DNA of 35,017 bases from CAWDPQ01 sp049642465 (GTDB lineage: Bacteria > Acidobacteriota > Vicinamibacteria > Vicinamibacterales > 2-12-FULL-66-21), in NCBI GenBank assembly GCA_049642465.1, contig JBAROV010000211.1, positions 1 to 35,017 of the forward strand. The letters run 5' to 3'. The translations under genes and the position numbers were made by a program. Of this stretch, positions 6,771-14,797 are shown one piece after another. Each line of letters begins with the position of its first letter. Position 1 is the first letter of the stretch. The notes under the pieces were generated by a model that saw only the letters and a list, made by a program, of their open reading frames with translations, ran no database searches and had not been told where the DNA came from.

Positions 6771-9281
6771 TCACAGGACTGTCATCGGATCGACATCGAT
6801 GGTCGTCCGTCGTTTGAGCTCCGGTCGCGCTTCGAGAACGGTCTGAAGAGCGCGTCGCATAGGTGTGCGGCTGGGCCCCTTCATGAAGAACTGGGCGCGG
6901 TACTCGCCGCGCAACCGGCTGAGCGGAGCCGGCGCGGGCCCGAGCACTTTGTAGGGCTCGCCGCCCCGGCGTAGCGCCCTGACCAGATCGCCGGCGTCCT
7001 CCATTGCCTGCTGGCGCGTTCGACCTTTGACGATCGCATTCACGAGGGCGACGGCGGGCGGGTAGCGCATCGCCTGGCGATACCGGCTTTCCTCCGCGAA
7101 GAATGCCTCATAGTTTTGCCCTGTTGCATGGACGATGCTGTAGTGGGCGGGATGGAGCGTTTGGATGATGGCTTGGCCTCGGATGTCCCCGCGGCCTGCG
7201 CGGCCGGCCACCTGCGTCAGCAGCTGAAACGTTCGTTCGGCGGCCCGAAAGTCGGCGAGACCCAGGCCCACGTCGGCAGAAATGACCCCGACGAGGCTGA
7301 CGCGCGGAAAATCGTGTCCCTTGGCGATCATCTGCGTTCCAACGAGCACGTCGATCCCGCCGGAGGCAAACCGCGACAGGAGCGCCGAGATTGCCCCGCG
7401 GCGGCGGATAGTGTCGCGATCGACGCGAGCGGCACGGGCATGTGGGAACTGAGCACGTATCTCGGCTTCAACCCTCTCGGTGCCGAACCCCATTTGCTCG
7501 AGGTATGGACCGGCGCAGTTCGAACAAGCCTTCGGTATGCCAATCGAGTAATTGCAATAGTGGCAACGGGCGCGACGCTCTGCCCGGTGGACGGTCAGCG
7601 AAACGCTGCAATTCGGACACTCCGTCGTTGACCCGCATTGCCGGCAGAACACCGTGGTCGAAAACCCGCGCCGGTTGAGGAGGACGATCGACTGCTCACG
7701 ACGTTCGAGACGCTCGCTGAGCGCGTCACGCAGGGCCGGGCTGAGGATGACGTCGGGCCCTTCTGACTCGTAGACGTCGCGCATGTCGATGATCCGGACG
7801 TCCGCAAGCGGCCGGTCGAAGATGCGCTTTCGCAGCGGGACAAGTTCGTAGCGGCCGTTCAATGCATTCTGGTAGCTCTCGAGAGACGGCGTCGCGGAGC
7901 CCAGGACCGCCAGAGCACCGGCCTGTCGCGCCCTCATGACGGCAACGTCCCTCGCGTGGTATCGCGGGCTCTCTTCCTGTTTGTACGAGCCGTCGTGCTC
8001 CTCGTCCACGACGATCAGTCCGAGCGTCTTCAGCGGAGCGAAGACGGCCGACCGCGTGCCAACCACGACGTCAACATCTCCCCGCCGGATACGCTGCCAC
8101 TGATCGTGGCGCTCACCGTCGGATAATCCGCTGTGCTGAATGGCGACCCGATCCGCAAAGGTCGCCCGAAAGATAGCGGCGACGGCCGGCGTCAGGGCGA
8201 TTTCTGGAACCAGGATGAGTACGCCACGTCCGCGCGCGCTGACTTCCTGTGCGAGACGGAGATAGACCTCGGTCTTTCCACTGCCGGTCACACCGTGCAA
8301 CAACGCCGTCGCAAATCGATCCTGGCCCGATAGCGAACGCAGACGCTCCAGCGCGCACTGCTGTTCGTTGCTGAGTTCCATAGGACCATTTTTTCTTTGC
8401 GCCTCGTCGGCAAAGGGATCGCGCTCGACGCGCCGCTTCCCAATCGTCACGAACCCTTGAGCGGCGAGCCGGGCAATCGTCTGGGACGAAATGCCGCGCG
8501 CAGCCAGATGCGAGGCGTCGATCCCTCCGGGCACGCCGCGGAGCAGGTCGAGAGCAACTCTTTGACGCGCACCAAGATGTCCTGCGGCCTCGAGATCCTG
8601 CCCTTGCGCCGAGAGGTGCACCGTTCGAACCATTCGGTGAGCATCTGCCGACCCTTTCAGCGGCTGCGTGAGCGTGACCAGGCCGTCCCGCTCCAGTCCG
8701 AGCAACGCCGCGTGGATGCCGCTTCCCCGCTTGCTGAGCGCGTCCACCCGAACCGGCTTGCCTCCCGCGAGCCGCTCCAGTATTTCGCGGCGAAGCCCGC
8801 GTTCTCCTGCGCCGCTGACGCTGGCGTTCAGCTGCGCGTATCGCTCACTCTCGATCCACGCCCGCGGTGGCATGGCCGCTGCCAGCGCTTCGCCGGGACC
8901 GCTCGCGTAGTACTCCGCCACCCAAAGCGCCAGCTTGACAACGTCGACCTGCAGGAACGCATCAGCGTCGAGGACGTCGATCAGGTCCTTCAAGATCGGG
9001 AGGACGGAGCGCCTGCGGCCCGAGCGAGGCGCCGGAGGGAAGCGGCGTGGAGCGCCGCCGCCGAGCGAGAGCGAGCGGGGGTGGGGCCCCGCGAGCACTA
9101 AATGAGGTTGGGAGTCCGGGAGATCGGGAGTCTTCAGATCCACGACAATCCCGGTCATCACTCGCTTTCCGACCGGTACGAGCACACGAGTGCCTATCGC
9201 GGGGATGTCAAAGCCGTCCGGCACCCGGTAGGTCAGCGCATCCAGCGCCGGCACCGGCACCGCCACACGCACGAGGGGCAT
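6771..9281 (-). CDS. priA: Primosomal helicase PriA with a repeat-derived insertion
   Basis: An 836-residue helicase that restarts stalled replication forks. The N-terminal DNA-binding part begins MPLVRVAVPVPALDALTYRV. The helicase domain has Walker A GVTGSGKTE (about 328-337) and the DEEH box (about 424). A zinc-binding segment with four CxxC pairs (CRQC, CPNC, CHYC, CSNC) lies at about 545-590. Motifs GTQMIAKGHDFP and QVAGRAGRG follow. Residues about 61-92 (beginning LVLAGPHPRSLSL) are an in-frame insertion encoded by a dispersed GC-rich repeat, in a loop after the first strands of the N-terminal domain. That stretch is not part of the family. The start is three bases after the uracil-DNA glycosylase stop, so the gene is the last of the ten-gene run. 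Core motifs are intact and function is expected. Confidence 0.95.
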   Translation of the reverse strand: MPLVRVAVPVPALDALTYRVPDGFDIPAIGTRVLVPVGKRVMTGIVVDLKTPDLPDSQPHLVLAGPHPRSLSLGGGAPRRFPPAPRSGRRRSVLPILKDLIDVLDADAFLQVDVVKLALWVAEYYASGPGEALAAAMPPRAWIESERYAQLNASVSGAGERGLRREILERLAGGKPVRVDALSKRGSGIHAALLGLERDGLVTLTQPLKGSADAHRMVRTVHLSAQGQDLEAAGHLGARQRVALDLLRGVPGGIDASHLAARGISSQTIARLAAQGFVTIGKRRVERDPFADEAQRKNGPMELSNEQQCALERLRSLSGQDRFATALLHGVTGSGKTEVYLRLAQEVSARGRGVLILVPEIALTPAVAAIFRATFADRVAIQHSGLSDGERHDQWQRIRRGDVDVVVGTRSAVFAPLKTLGLIVVDEEHDGSYKQEESPRYHARDVAVMRARQAGALAVLGSATPSLESYQNALNGRYELVPLRKRIFDRPLADVRIIDMRDVYESEGPDVILSPALRDALSERLERREQSIVLLNRRGFSTTVFCRQCGSTTECPNCSVSLTVHRAERRARCHYCNYSIGIPKACSNCAGPYLEQMGFGTERVEAEIRAQFPHARAARVDRDTIRRRGAISALLSRFASGGIDVLVGTQMIAKGHDFPRVSLVGVISADVGLGLADFRAAERTFQLLTQVAGRAGRGDIRGQAIIQTLHPAHYSIVHATGQNYEAFFAEESRYRQAMRYPPAVALVNAIVKGRTRQQAMEDAGDLVRALRRGGEPYKVLGPAPAPLSRLRGEYRAQFFMKGPSRTPMRRALQTVLEARPELKRRTTIDVDPMTVL
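9007..9096. repeat. GC-rich dispersed repeat, copy inside priA
   Basis: The element begins GAGCGCCTGCGGCC (9007-9020) and ends GGGGCCCCGCGAGC (9083-9096). Both 14-mers recur exactly, on the other strand, at 34723-34710 and 34615-34602 as the ends of a second copy. The interior is rich in GAGCGAG runs. The 90-bp length is a multiple of three, so priA stays in frame and gains 30 residues. Confidence 0.8.
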
Positions 9282-9284
9282 CGA

Positions 9285-9989
9285 CTACTCGGCGGGTTCC
9301 TGCAGCAGCGCGCGGACTTTCTTCATATCTTCCCAGACGTCTCGTTTACGCTCCGGGCTGCGCAACAGGAATGCGGGGTGAAAGGTCGGCACCAGTCTGG
9401 CTCCCCGATATTCGTAGACTCGTCCCCTGAGACGCGAAATCGGGTCCTGCGTTTTGAGCAGCGCCTTCGAAGCGAATGTACCCAACGCCACGATCACCTT
9501 GGGTTGAATGCTATCGATCTGGCGGAACAGAAATCCTTCACACGCCTCGACTTCGTCCGGATCCGGATTTCTGTTTCCTGGCGGGCGGCATTTGATCACG
9601 TTGGCGATGTACACGTCATCGCGCTTCAAGCCAATGGCTTCGATAATTTTTGTGAGCAGTTGTCCGGCGCGGCCAACAAACGGAATCCCCTGAATGTCTT
9701 CGTCCGCGCCTGGCGCTTCTCCGACGAACATCAGATCGGCATGTGCGTTCCCGACGCCATACACAATCTGTTGACGTCCCAGCGCGTGGAGCTTGCAGCG
9801 CGTGCAATCGCCGATGTCGTCACGGATTGCCGTCAACGCTTCTGCCTCGGAACGGGCGAAGAGGACCGGCACGGGAGGCACAGGATCTTCAGGCGAGGAA
9901 GCCCGGGCGCGCCAGCGCGAGTCCTTGCTTATTCCGGAGACGCCGAGTTCCTGGTAGAAGCGGAGGTGTTCGGCGAGATCTCGCGCCAT
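9285..9989 (-). CDS. Family 4 (4Fe-4S) uracil-DNA glycosylase
   Basis: A 234-residue enzyme that removes uracil from DNA to start base-excision repair. Four cysteines (62, 65, 134, 150) are spaced as in the iron-sulfur cluster of family 4 UDGs. The active-site motif GEAPGADE is at 90-97 and the second motif HPAFLL begins at residue 204. N-terminal residues about 25-45 form a Pro/Arg-rich linker that is probably disordered. The start ATG directly abuts the coaBC stop (TGAATG), indicating translational coupling. The priA start follows the stop after three bases. In B. subtilis coaBC is followed directly by priA, so a repair gene has been added here between a metabolic and a replication gene. 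UDG identity is sure. Subclass is from the cysteine pattern. Confidence 0.93.
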   Translation of the reverse strand: MARDLAEHLRFYQELGVSGISKDSRWRARASSPEDPVPPVPVLFARSEAEALTAIRDDIGDCTRCKLHALGRQQIVYGVGNAHADLMFVGEAPGADEDIQGIPFVGRAGQLLTKIIEAIGLKRDDVYIANVIKCRPPGNRNPDPDEVEACEGFLFRQIDSIQPKVIVALGTFASKALLKTQDPISRLRGRVYEYRGARLVPTFHPAFLLRSPERKRDVWEDMKKVRALLQEPAE

Positions 9990-11192
9990 TCACGACCTGA
10001 CGGCGTCGAGTAACCGTTCGGCCCGGTCCAGAATGGTTGCAGCCAGTGCGCTTTTCGGTCCGAGCGGGAAGTTCTCCGTCCCTGTCGCGGAGATGAGCGT
10101 CGCCGCATTCGAGTCCGAGTCGAACCCCGCATCCGCACGTGAAATGTCGTTGGCGACAATGATGTCTGCCCCTTTGCGCGCCAGTTTCTCGCGGCCCCGC
10201 GCCACGGGGTCGCCGCTTTCCGCCGCAAACCCGACGAGCACCGGCCGCGCGCCCGTCCCACGCAGCTTTGCGAGCTCGCTGAGGATGTCCGGCGTACGCA
10301 CGAGGTGCAGGTGCAAAGGGGCGTCAGTCTTTTCGATCTTCCCGTCGACCGGCGTCTTCGGTGTGTAATCGGCAACCGCCGCCGCCATCACCACGACGTC
10401 CGCGTCTGCAGCGGCCGCACGCATCGCAGCGTACATGTCCGCAGCGCTGCGCACGGGAAGCACTTCGACTCCAGATGGCGGCTCGATGCTTGTCGGCCCG
10501 GAGACGAGCACGACTCGCGCGCCTCGCCGGGTCGCCTCCGCAGCCACGGCATACCCCATCCGTCCACTGGACCGATTGCCAATGAATCGAACCGAATCAA
10601 TATCCTCGAACGTGGGTCCGGCGCTGACGACGACAAGGCGTCCGAGCAGGGAACCGGTTGGCTGCAGAATCCGATCGGCGGCGGTAACGATGTCGTCGGG
10701 CTCGGCGAGACGTCCTTTGCCAATCCAGCCGCAAGCCAGATAGCCTGCGCCCGGATCCACGAACTGCACCCCACGGGCAGCGAGCATCGTCATGTTGCGT
10801 CGCACGGCCTCATGCTCGAGCATGTTCGTGTTCATCGCCGGCGCCATCAGGACGGGGGCCCGCGTCGCCAGGTACAGCGAGGTCAGGAAGTCGTCCGCAA
10901 TCCCGTTGGCGAATTTGCCGATGATGTTTGCCGTGGCGGGAGCCACGAGCAGCAGCTTGATATCCGTGGCGAGCGCGATGTGCTCGATGTCGGCATTCGC
11001 CCCGCGTGCGAATTGGGTCGTGATGACGGGTCGACGGGTGATGGCTTCGAACGTCAATTCACCGACGAAGCGGCGCGCGGAGCGGGTCATGATCGCGGTG
11101 ACCTCGTGGCCCCGCTTCTGCAAGCCACGCACAACCTCGACCGCCTTGTAGGCGCCGATGCCGCCGCTCACACCGAGCGCTATGAGTGACAT
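9990..11192 (-). CDS. coaBC: Bifunctional CoaBC (phosphopantothenoylcysteine synthetase/decarboxylase)
   Basis: A 400-residue fusion that makes 4'-phosphopantetheine in two steps of coenzyme A synthesis. The N-terminal flavin-dependent decarboxylase (CoaC) part has the catalytic histidine in DIEHIA (H71), the substrate-binding PAMNTNM (118-124) and the reactive cysteine in GYLACGW (C154). The C-terminal synthetase (CoaB) starts near residue 186 with VVSAGPTFEDID and includes NRSSGRMG. The start ATG at 11192 has GGAAA nine bases upstream, contributed by a heptad repeat that fills the rpoZ-coaBC gap. Length and motifs are typical of the family. Position after rpoZ is the order seen in Firmicutes and many other bacteria. 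Confidence 0.97.
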   Translation of the reverse strand: MSLIALGVSGGIGAYKAVEVVRGLQKRGHEVTAIMTRSARRFVGELTFEAITRRPVITTQFARGANADIEHIALATDIKLLLVAPATANIIGKFANGIADDFLTSLYLATRAPVLMAPAMNTNMLEHEAVRRNMTMLAARGVQFVDPGAGYLACGWIGKGRLAEPDDIVTAADRILQPTGSLLGRLVVVSAGPTFEDIDSVRFIGNRSSGRMGYAVAAEATRRGARVVLVSGPTSIEPPSGVEVLPVRSAADMYAAMRAAAADADVVVMAAAVADYTPKTPVDGKIEKTDAPLHLHLVRTPDILSELAKLRGTGARPVLVGFAAESGDPVARGREKLARKGADIIVANDISRADAGFDSDSNAATLISATGTENFPLGPKSALAATILDRAERLLDAVRS

Positions 11193-11198
11193 CGTTGG

Positions 11199-11226
11199 TT
11201 TCCAGCTTCCAGCTGCCGGCTTCCAG
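11199..11226. repeat. 7-bp tandem repeat in the rpoZ-coaBC gap
   Basis: Four heptads, TTTCCAG, CTTCCAG, CTGCCGG and CTTCCAG, run from 11199 to 11226 and occupy almost the entire gap. On the coding strand they read CTGGAAG-type units, so one of them supplies the GGAAA upstream of coaBC. Confidence 0.75.
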
Positions 11227-11228
11227 TT

Positions 11229-11411
11229 CTAGCCGTGGGTCGCGGGCTCGATTTTCTCGACCTTGCGCTCTCGCACTTCCCGCTGTGCAAGCCTGACGGG
11301 CTTCTCGGGGCCAGTCACCCGGGGCGTACACCCCCGGAGCAGCTGACGCGCCCGCGCCCCGGCAATCACGACAAATTCAAACGCATTCGGAATCTTTGCT
11401 CTATCAACCAC
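11229..11411 (-). CDS. rpoZ: RNA polymerase omega subunit
   Basis: A 60-residue protein, short for the family (about 70-90). The characteristic core NAFEFVVIAGARARQLLRG is followed by RLAQREVRERKVEKI. Omega helps fold and stabilise the beta-prime subunit of RNA polymerase and, in proteobacteria, forms part of a ppGpp site. The GTG start at 11411 is two bases after the gmk stop, and AAAGGA inside the end of gmk serves as its Shine-Dalgarno. The gmk-rpoZ pairing is widely conserved and supports the call despite the small size. Confidence 0.93.
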   Translation of the reverse strand: MVDRAKIPNAFEFVVIAGARARQLLRGCTPRVTGPEKPVRLAQREVRERKVEKIEPATHG

Positions 11412-11413
11412 TC

Positions 11414-12154
11414 TCAGTTCCTTTCGGTAAACGTTTCGACGATCCGCTCGGCTGTTCCCCGAACGCAGCGCAAACGGGCGCGCTCGGCGGTCACAATGGC
11501 GTGCAACTGATCCACGGACGTCTCGAGCTCATCGTTCACGATGACGTAGTCGTACTCCGTGAAGGCGGCCACTTCAGCCCGTGCGGTCTGAAGACGGCGC
11601 TGCATGGCTTCTTCAGGATCCTTGCTGCGGCCGCGGAGCCGCTGCTCGAGCACTTCATACGACGGCGGCATGACGAACACACCAACGATGTCGGTGAACC
11701 GCTGGCGCACGAGCCGCGCGCCCTGGACGTCGATGACGAGGACCAGATCACGGCCCGCCGACAACTCGCGCTCCGCGTCGGCCGCACACGTGCCGTAGTA
11801 GTTGCCAAAGACGTCCGCCCACTCGAGGAAGGCGCCGCTGGCGATCATCGCTTCGAATCGGTCGCGGGTAATGAAATTATAGTCCACCCCGTCCGATTCG
11901 CCGGGGCGTGCGGGCCGGGACGTGTAAGAGCGTGAAAGGCTGAGATCCGGCAGGACTTGCACCAAACGCTCGACAACTGTGGTTTTTCCCGTTCCCGATG
12001 GTGCGGAAACGACGAACAGGAGTCCGCGGCGGGTATCCGAGGGGTTTCCCGTTCTCCCGTCCTCCCCGCCTTCGCCAAGGCTCCGGCGGGCCGCCGTAGC
12101 TTCAGCGGAGGCTGGCCGTTCTCCCGTTCTCCCGACGAGCTTCTCACTCGACAT
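11414..12154 (-). CDS. gmk: Guanylate kinase with repeat-encoded N-terminal extension
   Basis: A 246-residue enzyme that phosphorylates GMP to GDP. The P-loop SAPSGTGKTT is at residues 50-59, followed by SRSYTSRPARPGE (GMP binding), FLEWADVFGNYYGT and the lid region RGRSKDPEEAMQRRL. Family members usually start the P-loop strand within ten residues of the N-terminus. Here some 40 extra residues precede it, beginning MSSEKLVGRTGERPASAEA, and they are encoded by a dispersed palindromic repeat. The ATG at 12154 overlaps the yicC end by 11 bases. No ATG, GTG or TTG occurs in frame between it and the P-loop, so the extension is probably translated unless a CTG is used. Downstream sequence is normal. 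Confidence 0.95.
   Translation of the reverse strand: MSSEKLVGRTGERPASAEATAARRSLGEGGEDGRTGNPSDTRRGLLFVVSAPSGTGKTTVVERLVQVLPDLSLSRSYTSRPARPGESDGVDYNFITRDRFEAMIASGAFLEWADVFGNYYGTCAADAERELSAGRDLVLVIDVQGARLVRQRFTDIVGVFVMPPSYEVLEQRLRGRSKDPEEAMQRRLQTARAEVAAFTEYDYVIVNDELETSVDQLHAIVTAERARLRCVRGTAERIVETFTERN
12049..12133. repeat. Palindromic repeat inside gmk, flanked by 18-bp direct repeats
   Basis: Two near-identical 18-mers (CCGTTCTCCCGTYCTCCC, one difference) lie at 12049-12066 and 12116-12133. They enclose a 50-bp imperfect palindrome whose arms are GCCTTCGC and GCGGAGGC. The palindrome closely matches the reverse complement of 34616-34665, sharing exact runs GCCTCCGCT and AGCCTTGGCG. The 67-base offset between direct repeats is not a multiple of three, so the insertion must have changed the reading frame of the gmk 5' end. 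Confidence 0.75.
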
Positions 12155-13040
12155 TCTGGACCTGCTCGCGCATCTTCTCGAGCTCAGCCTTCAGCGTCAC
12201 GATCAGCTCCGAGACCACCGGCCCCTCCGCTTTGGAGGCGGTGGTGTTCACCTCGCGGTTCATCTCCTGCAGGAGGAAGTCCAGCTTTCGCCCGCACGGC
12301 TCCGGCGATTCGGACAGCGCCTGCCAGTGTTCGAGGTGGCCGCGGAACCTCACGATTTCCTCGCTGATGTCCGACCGGCCGACAAACTTCGCAATTTCCT
12401 GGGCAACCGTCGCTTCGTCGACGAGGGCGTCGGCACGCAACTCGCGCACGCGTTCGACCAGACGGCCCCGCATCGCCTCGAGGCCTGCCTGAGCCGCCGT
12501 GGCCACGCGATCGTAGAGCGCGCCGAGTTCAACGCGACGCGCGTCGAGGTCGGCGCGCAGGTAGGTCCCCTCCTGCGTTCGCATGGCGTCGAGCTCGGCG
12601 AGCGCGCCGGCCACGGCGCCTTCCACCATGGCCGCGAGCGCGCTCTGCTCTCCCACGGGCGGGGTGCTCTCGGCCTTCTCCCGAATCACGAGTGCCTGCG
12701 GAAATCGCAGCAGATCCCCTGGGGTCAATGCTCCGGCGACGATGCCACGGGCGCGCGCGCGCTCGAGCGCCGCTCCAAGCGCGGCGAGAAACTCGTCGTT
12801 CAGCTCGACCTCGACGGACGGCGTGCGGCGCTGTTGTATCGTCACGCTGACTTCCACGCGACCGCGGGCCACGTGCCGCTGCACCAGCGCGCGCAGCCGC
12901 GGCTCCAGCGTGCCAATCGATGGCGGGATCCGCAGCTGAAGATCGAGAAAACGGTGGTTGACCGACCTGACGGTCACAGCAATCGCCGCCGTCTCATCAT
13001 CATGGCTCAGCGAGGCGAACCCCGTCATGCTCTTGATCAT
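12144..13040 (-). CDS. yicC: YicC/YloC-family endoribonuclease
   Basis: A 298-residue protein with both family halves. The N-terminus opens MIKSMTGFA with SVNHRFLDLQLRIP, and the C-terminal DUF1732 region contains CGRKLDFLLQEMNREVNT followed by SELIVTLKAELEKMREQVQN. YicC proteins act as endoribonucleases on structured RNA and small RNAs, as reported for the E. coli and B. subtilis members. The ATG overlaps the msbA stop by four bases (ATGA) and the stop lies inside the first codons of gmk. The yicC-gmk order matches B. subtilis yloC-remA-gmk, but there is no remA here. Length is typical and no residue appears to be missing. Confidence 0.95.
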   Translation of the reverse strand: MIKSMTGFASLSHDDETAAIAVTVRSVNHRFLDLQLRIPPSIGTLEPRLRALVQRHVARGRVEVSVTIQQRRTPSVEVELNDEFLAALGAALERARARGIVAGALTPGDLLRFPQALVIREKAESTPPVGEQSALAAMVEGAVAGALAELDAMRTQEGTYLRADLDARRVELGALYDRVATAAQAGLEAMRGRLVERVRELRADALVDEATVAQEIAKFVGRSDISEEIVRFRGHLEHWQALSESPEPCGRKLDFLLQEMNREVNTTASKAEGPVVSELIVTLKAELEKMREQVQNVE

Positions 13041-14797
13041 GATTGAACGGCCGGGGTTGTTCCTTCGGGTTCGCGATCAAACAGCTGGAGCGAGTACAGC
13101 TTCGCGTAGACGCCGCCGTGTCGCGACAGCAGCTCTTCGTGGCGCCCGATCTCCGCGACCCGTCCGCGTTCGAGCGCCACGATCTTATCCGCACGGCGGA
13201 CGGTCGACAGCCGGTGCGCAATCACGAACGCCGTGCGATTCCGCATCAGGTTGGCCAGCGCGTCCTGTACCAGTTGCTCGGATTCAGCGTCGAGCGAGGA
13301 CGTCGCTTCGTCGAGGATGAGGATGGGAGAGTTTTTCAACAAGGCGCGGGCGATCGCCAGACGCTGGCGCTGACCGCCCGAGAGGCGCTGCCCTCGCTCG
13401 CCGATGTCGGTCTCGTATCCGTGGGGCAGCTCGCTGATGAACTCGTGCGCGTGGGCCGCGCCGGCCGCGGCCTCGATCTCGGAACGGGACGCACCCGGGG
13501 AGCCGTAGGCGATGTTGTTTGCCACCGTGTCGTCAAACAGCACCGTTTCCTGCGTCACGATACCGACCTGACTTCGAAGCGATCGGAGCGTCACGTCGCG
13601 AATATCGAGGCCGTCTACGAGGATCGCTCCACCGGTCGCGTCGTAAAACCGCGGAATCAGGTTCACCAGCGTAGTCTTGCCAGCGCCGCTCAGGCCAACA
13701 ATGGCAATCACTTCGCCGGCCGAAACTCGAAAGGACACATCCTGAAGAATTGGCGACGCAGCGGCGTCCCGGTACGCAAAACCGACATTGCGAAATTCCA
13801 CGCTGTGCCGGAGCGGGGGAAGCGGTTTCGCATCGTCGCGCTCCTTGACTTCCGAATGCGTGTCGAGCAGTTCGAAAATCCGCTCGGCAGCGGCAATCGC
13901 CTGCTGAAGATTGGTATTGACGCGGCTCAGTTTCTTGATCGGCGTGTACATCATGAACGCCGCAAAGATGAACGCGAGAAAGTTCCCCTGCGTCATCTCG
14001 CCGCTCGAGATCCGGCGGCTTCCATACCAGATCAACGCCACCACCGCCAGGCCGCCCAGAAACTCCATCAACGGCGGCAACATCGCCACCGTGCTGGTGA
14101 CCTTCAAATTCGTGCGATACAGGCGATCCGAGGCGAGGCTGAAGCGCCGGGCTTCGTGTGCCTCCGCTCCGAATGCCTTGACAATCCGATGACCCGAGAA
14201 GGCTTCGGCCGTGATGTGCGACAGCCGTTCGAGTTCCTCCTGGCTGCGGCGGCTGGTGCGGCGGACGCGCTGGCCAAGTCGAACCAGCGGATAGACGACC
14301 AGCGGGGCGCCCGTCACGCAGACGAGTGCGAGACCAAAATCCCAATAGAACAACAGCAAGGCGTAGCCGACGAGCGCCAGGCTCTCGCGCAGCAGATCGC
14401 CGATGGTTTCCGAGACGGCCTGCTGAACCTGCGACACATCGTTGGTCACACGCGACATCAACTGGCCCGTGCTCCGCTGGCTGAAGAACTCGGCGGACTG
14501 GTCGAGCGTGTGTCGGAACAGTTGATTGCGGAGATCCCGGACCACGCGCTGACCGATGTCGGTCATCAGGAAGGCCGAGAAATACGCGCCAAGGCCTTTC
14601 GTGAAGTAGGCGATCAGGATGGCCGTCGCCCAGAACGGCAGGTTGCCGTCACCGGGCAGCGCTTCGTCGATGATCGGTTTGATGAGATACGCGACGGCGG
14701 CCGACGCAGCGCCGTAGACCAGCATGGCCGCAAACGCCGCCGTAAACCGTCCCCGATACCGCCGGGAGTACCCGAGCAGGCGAGGAAGCGCGCTCAC
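13037..14797 (-). CDS. msbA: MsbA-type ABC lipid exporter
   Basis: A 586-residue half-transporter with an N-terminal membrane domain of six helices and a C-terminal ATPase. The ATPase has Walker A GLSGAGKTT (about 367-375), signature LSGGQRQR (about 471) and Walker B ILILDEATSS (about 489), then the H-loop in FVIAHRLST. Homologues such as MsbA flip lipid A or lipid-linked oligosaccharides across the inner membrane using ATP. The chosen start is a GTG that overlaps the upstream glycosyltransferase stop by four bases (GTGA). Another GTG ten codons upstream at 14827 is less likely. Being in one run with ugd, galE and a GT2 suggests a glycolipid substrate, but drug export cannot be excluded from sequence alone. 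Confidence 0.87.
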   Translation of the reverse strand: MSALPRLLGYSRRYRGRFTAAFAAMLVYGAASAAVAYLIKPIIDEALPGDGNLPFWATAILIAYFTKGLGAYFSAFLMTDIGQRVVRDLRNQLFRHTLDQSAEFFSQRSTGQLMSRVTNDVSQVQQAVSETIGDLLRESLALVGYALLLFYWDFGLALVCVTGAPLVVYPLVRLGQRVRRTSRRSQEELERLSHITAEAFSGHRIVKAFGAEAHEARRFSLASDRLYRTNLKVTSTVAMLPPLMEFLGGLAVVALIWYGSRRISSGEMTQGNFLAFIFAAFMMYTPIKKLSRVNTNLQQAIAAAERIFELLDTHSEVKERDDAKPLPPLRHSVEFRNVGFAYRDAAASPILQDVSFRVSAGEVIAIVGLSGAGKTTLVNLIPRFYDATGGAILVDGLDIRDVTLRSLRSQVGIVTQETVLFDDTVANNIAYGSPGASRSEIEAAAGAAHAHEFISELPHGYETDIGERGQRLSGGQRQRLAIARALLKNSPILILDEATSSLDAESEQLVQDALANLMRNRTAFVIAHRLSTVRRADKIVALERGRVAEIGRHEELLSRHGGVYAKLYSLQLFDREPEGTTPAVQS

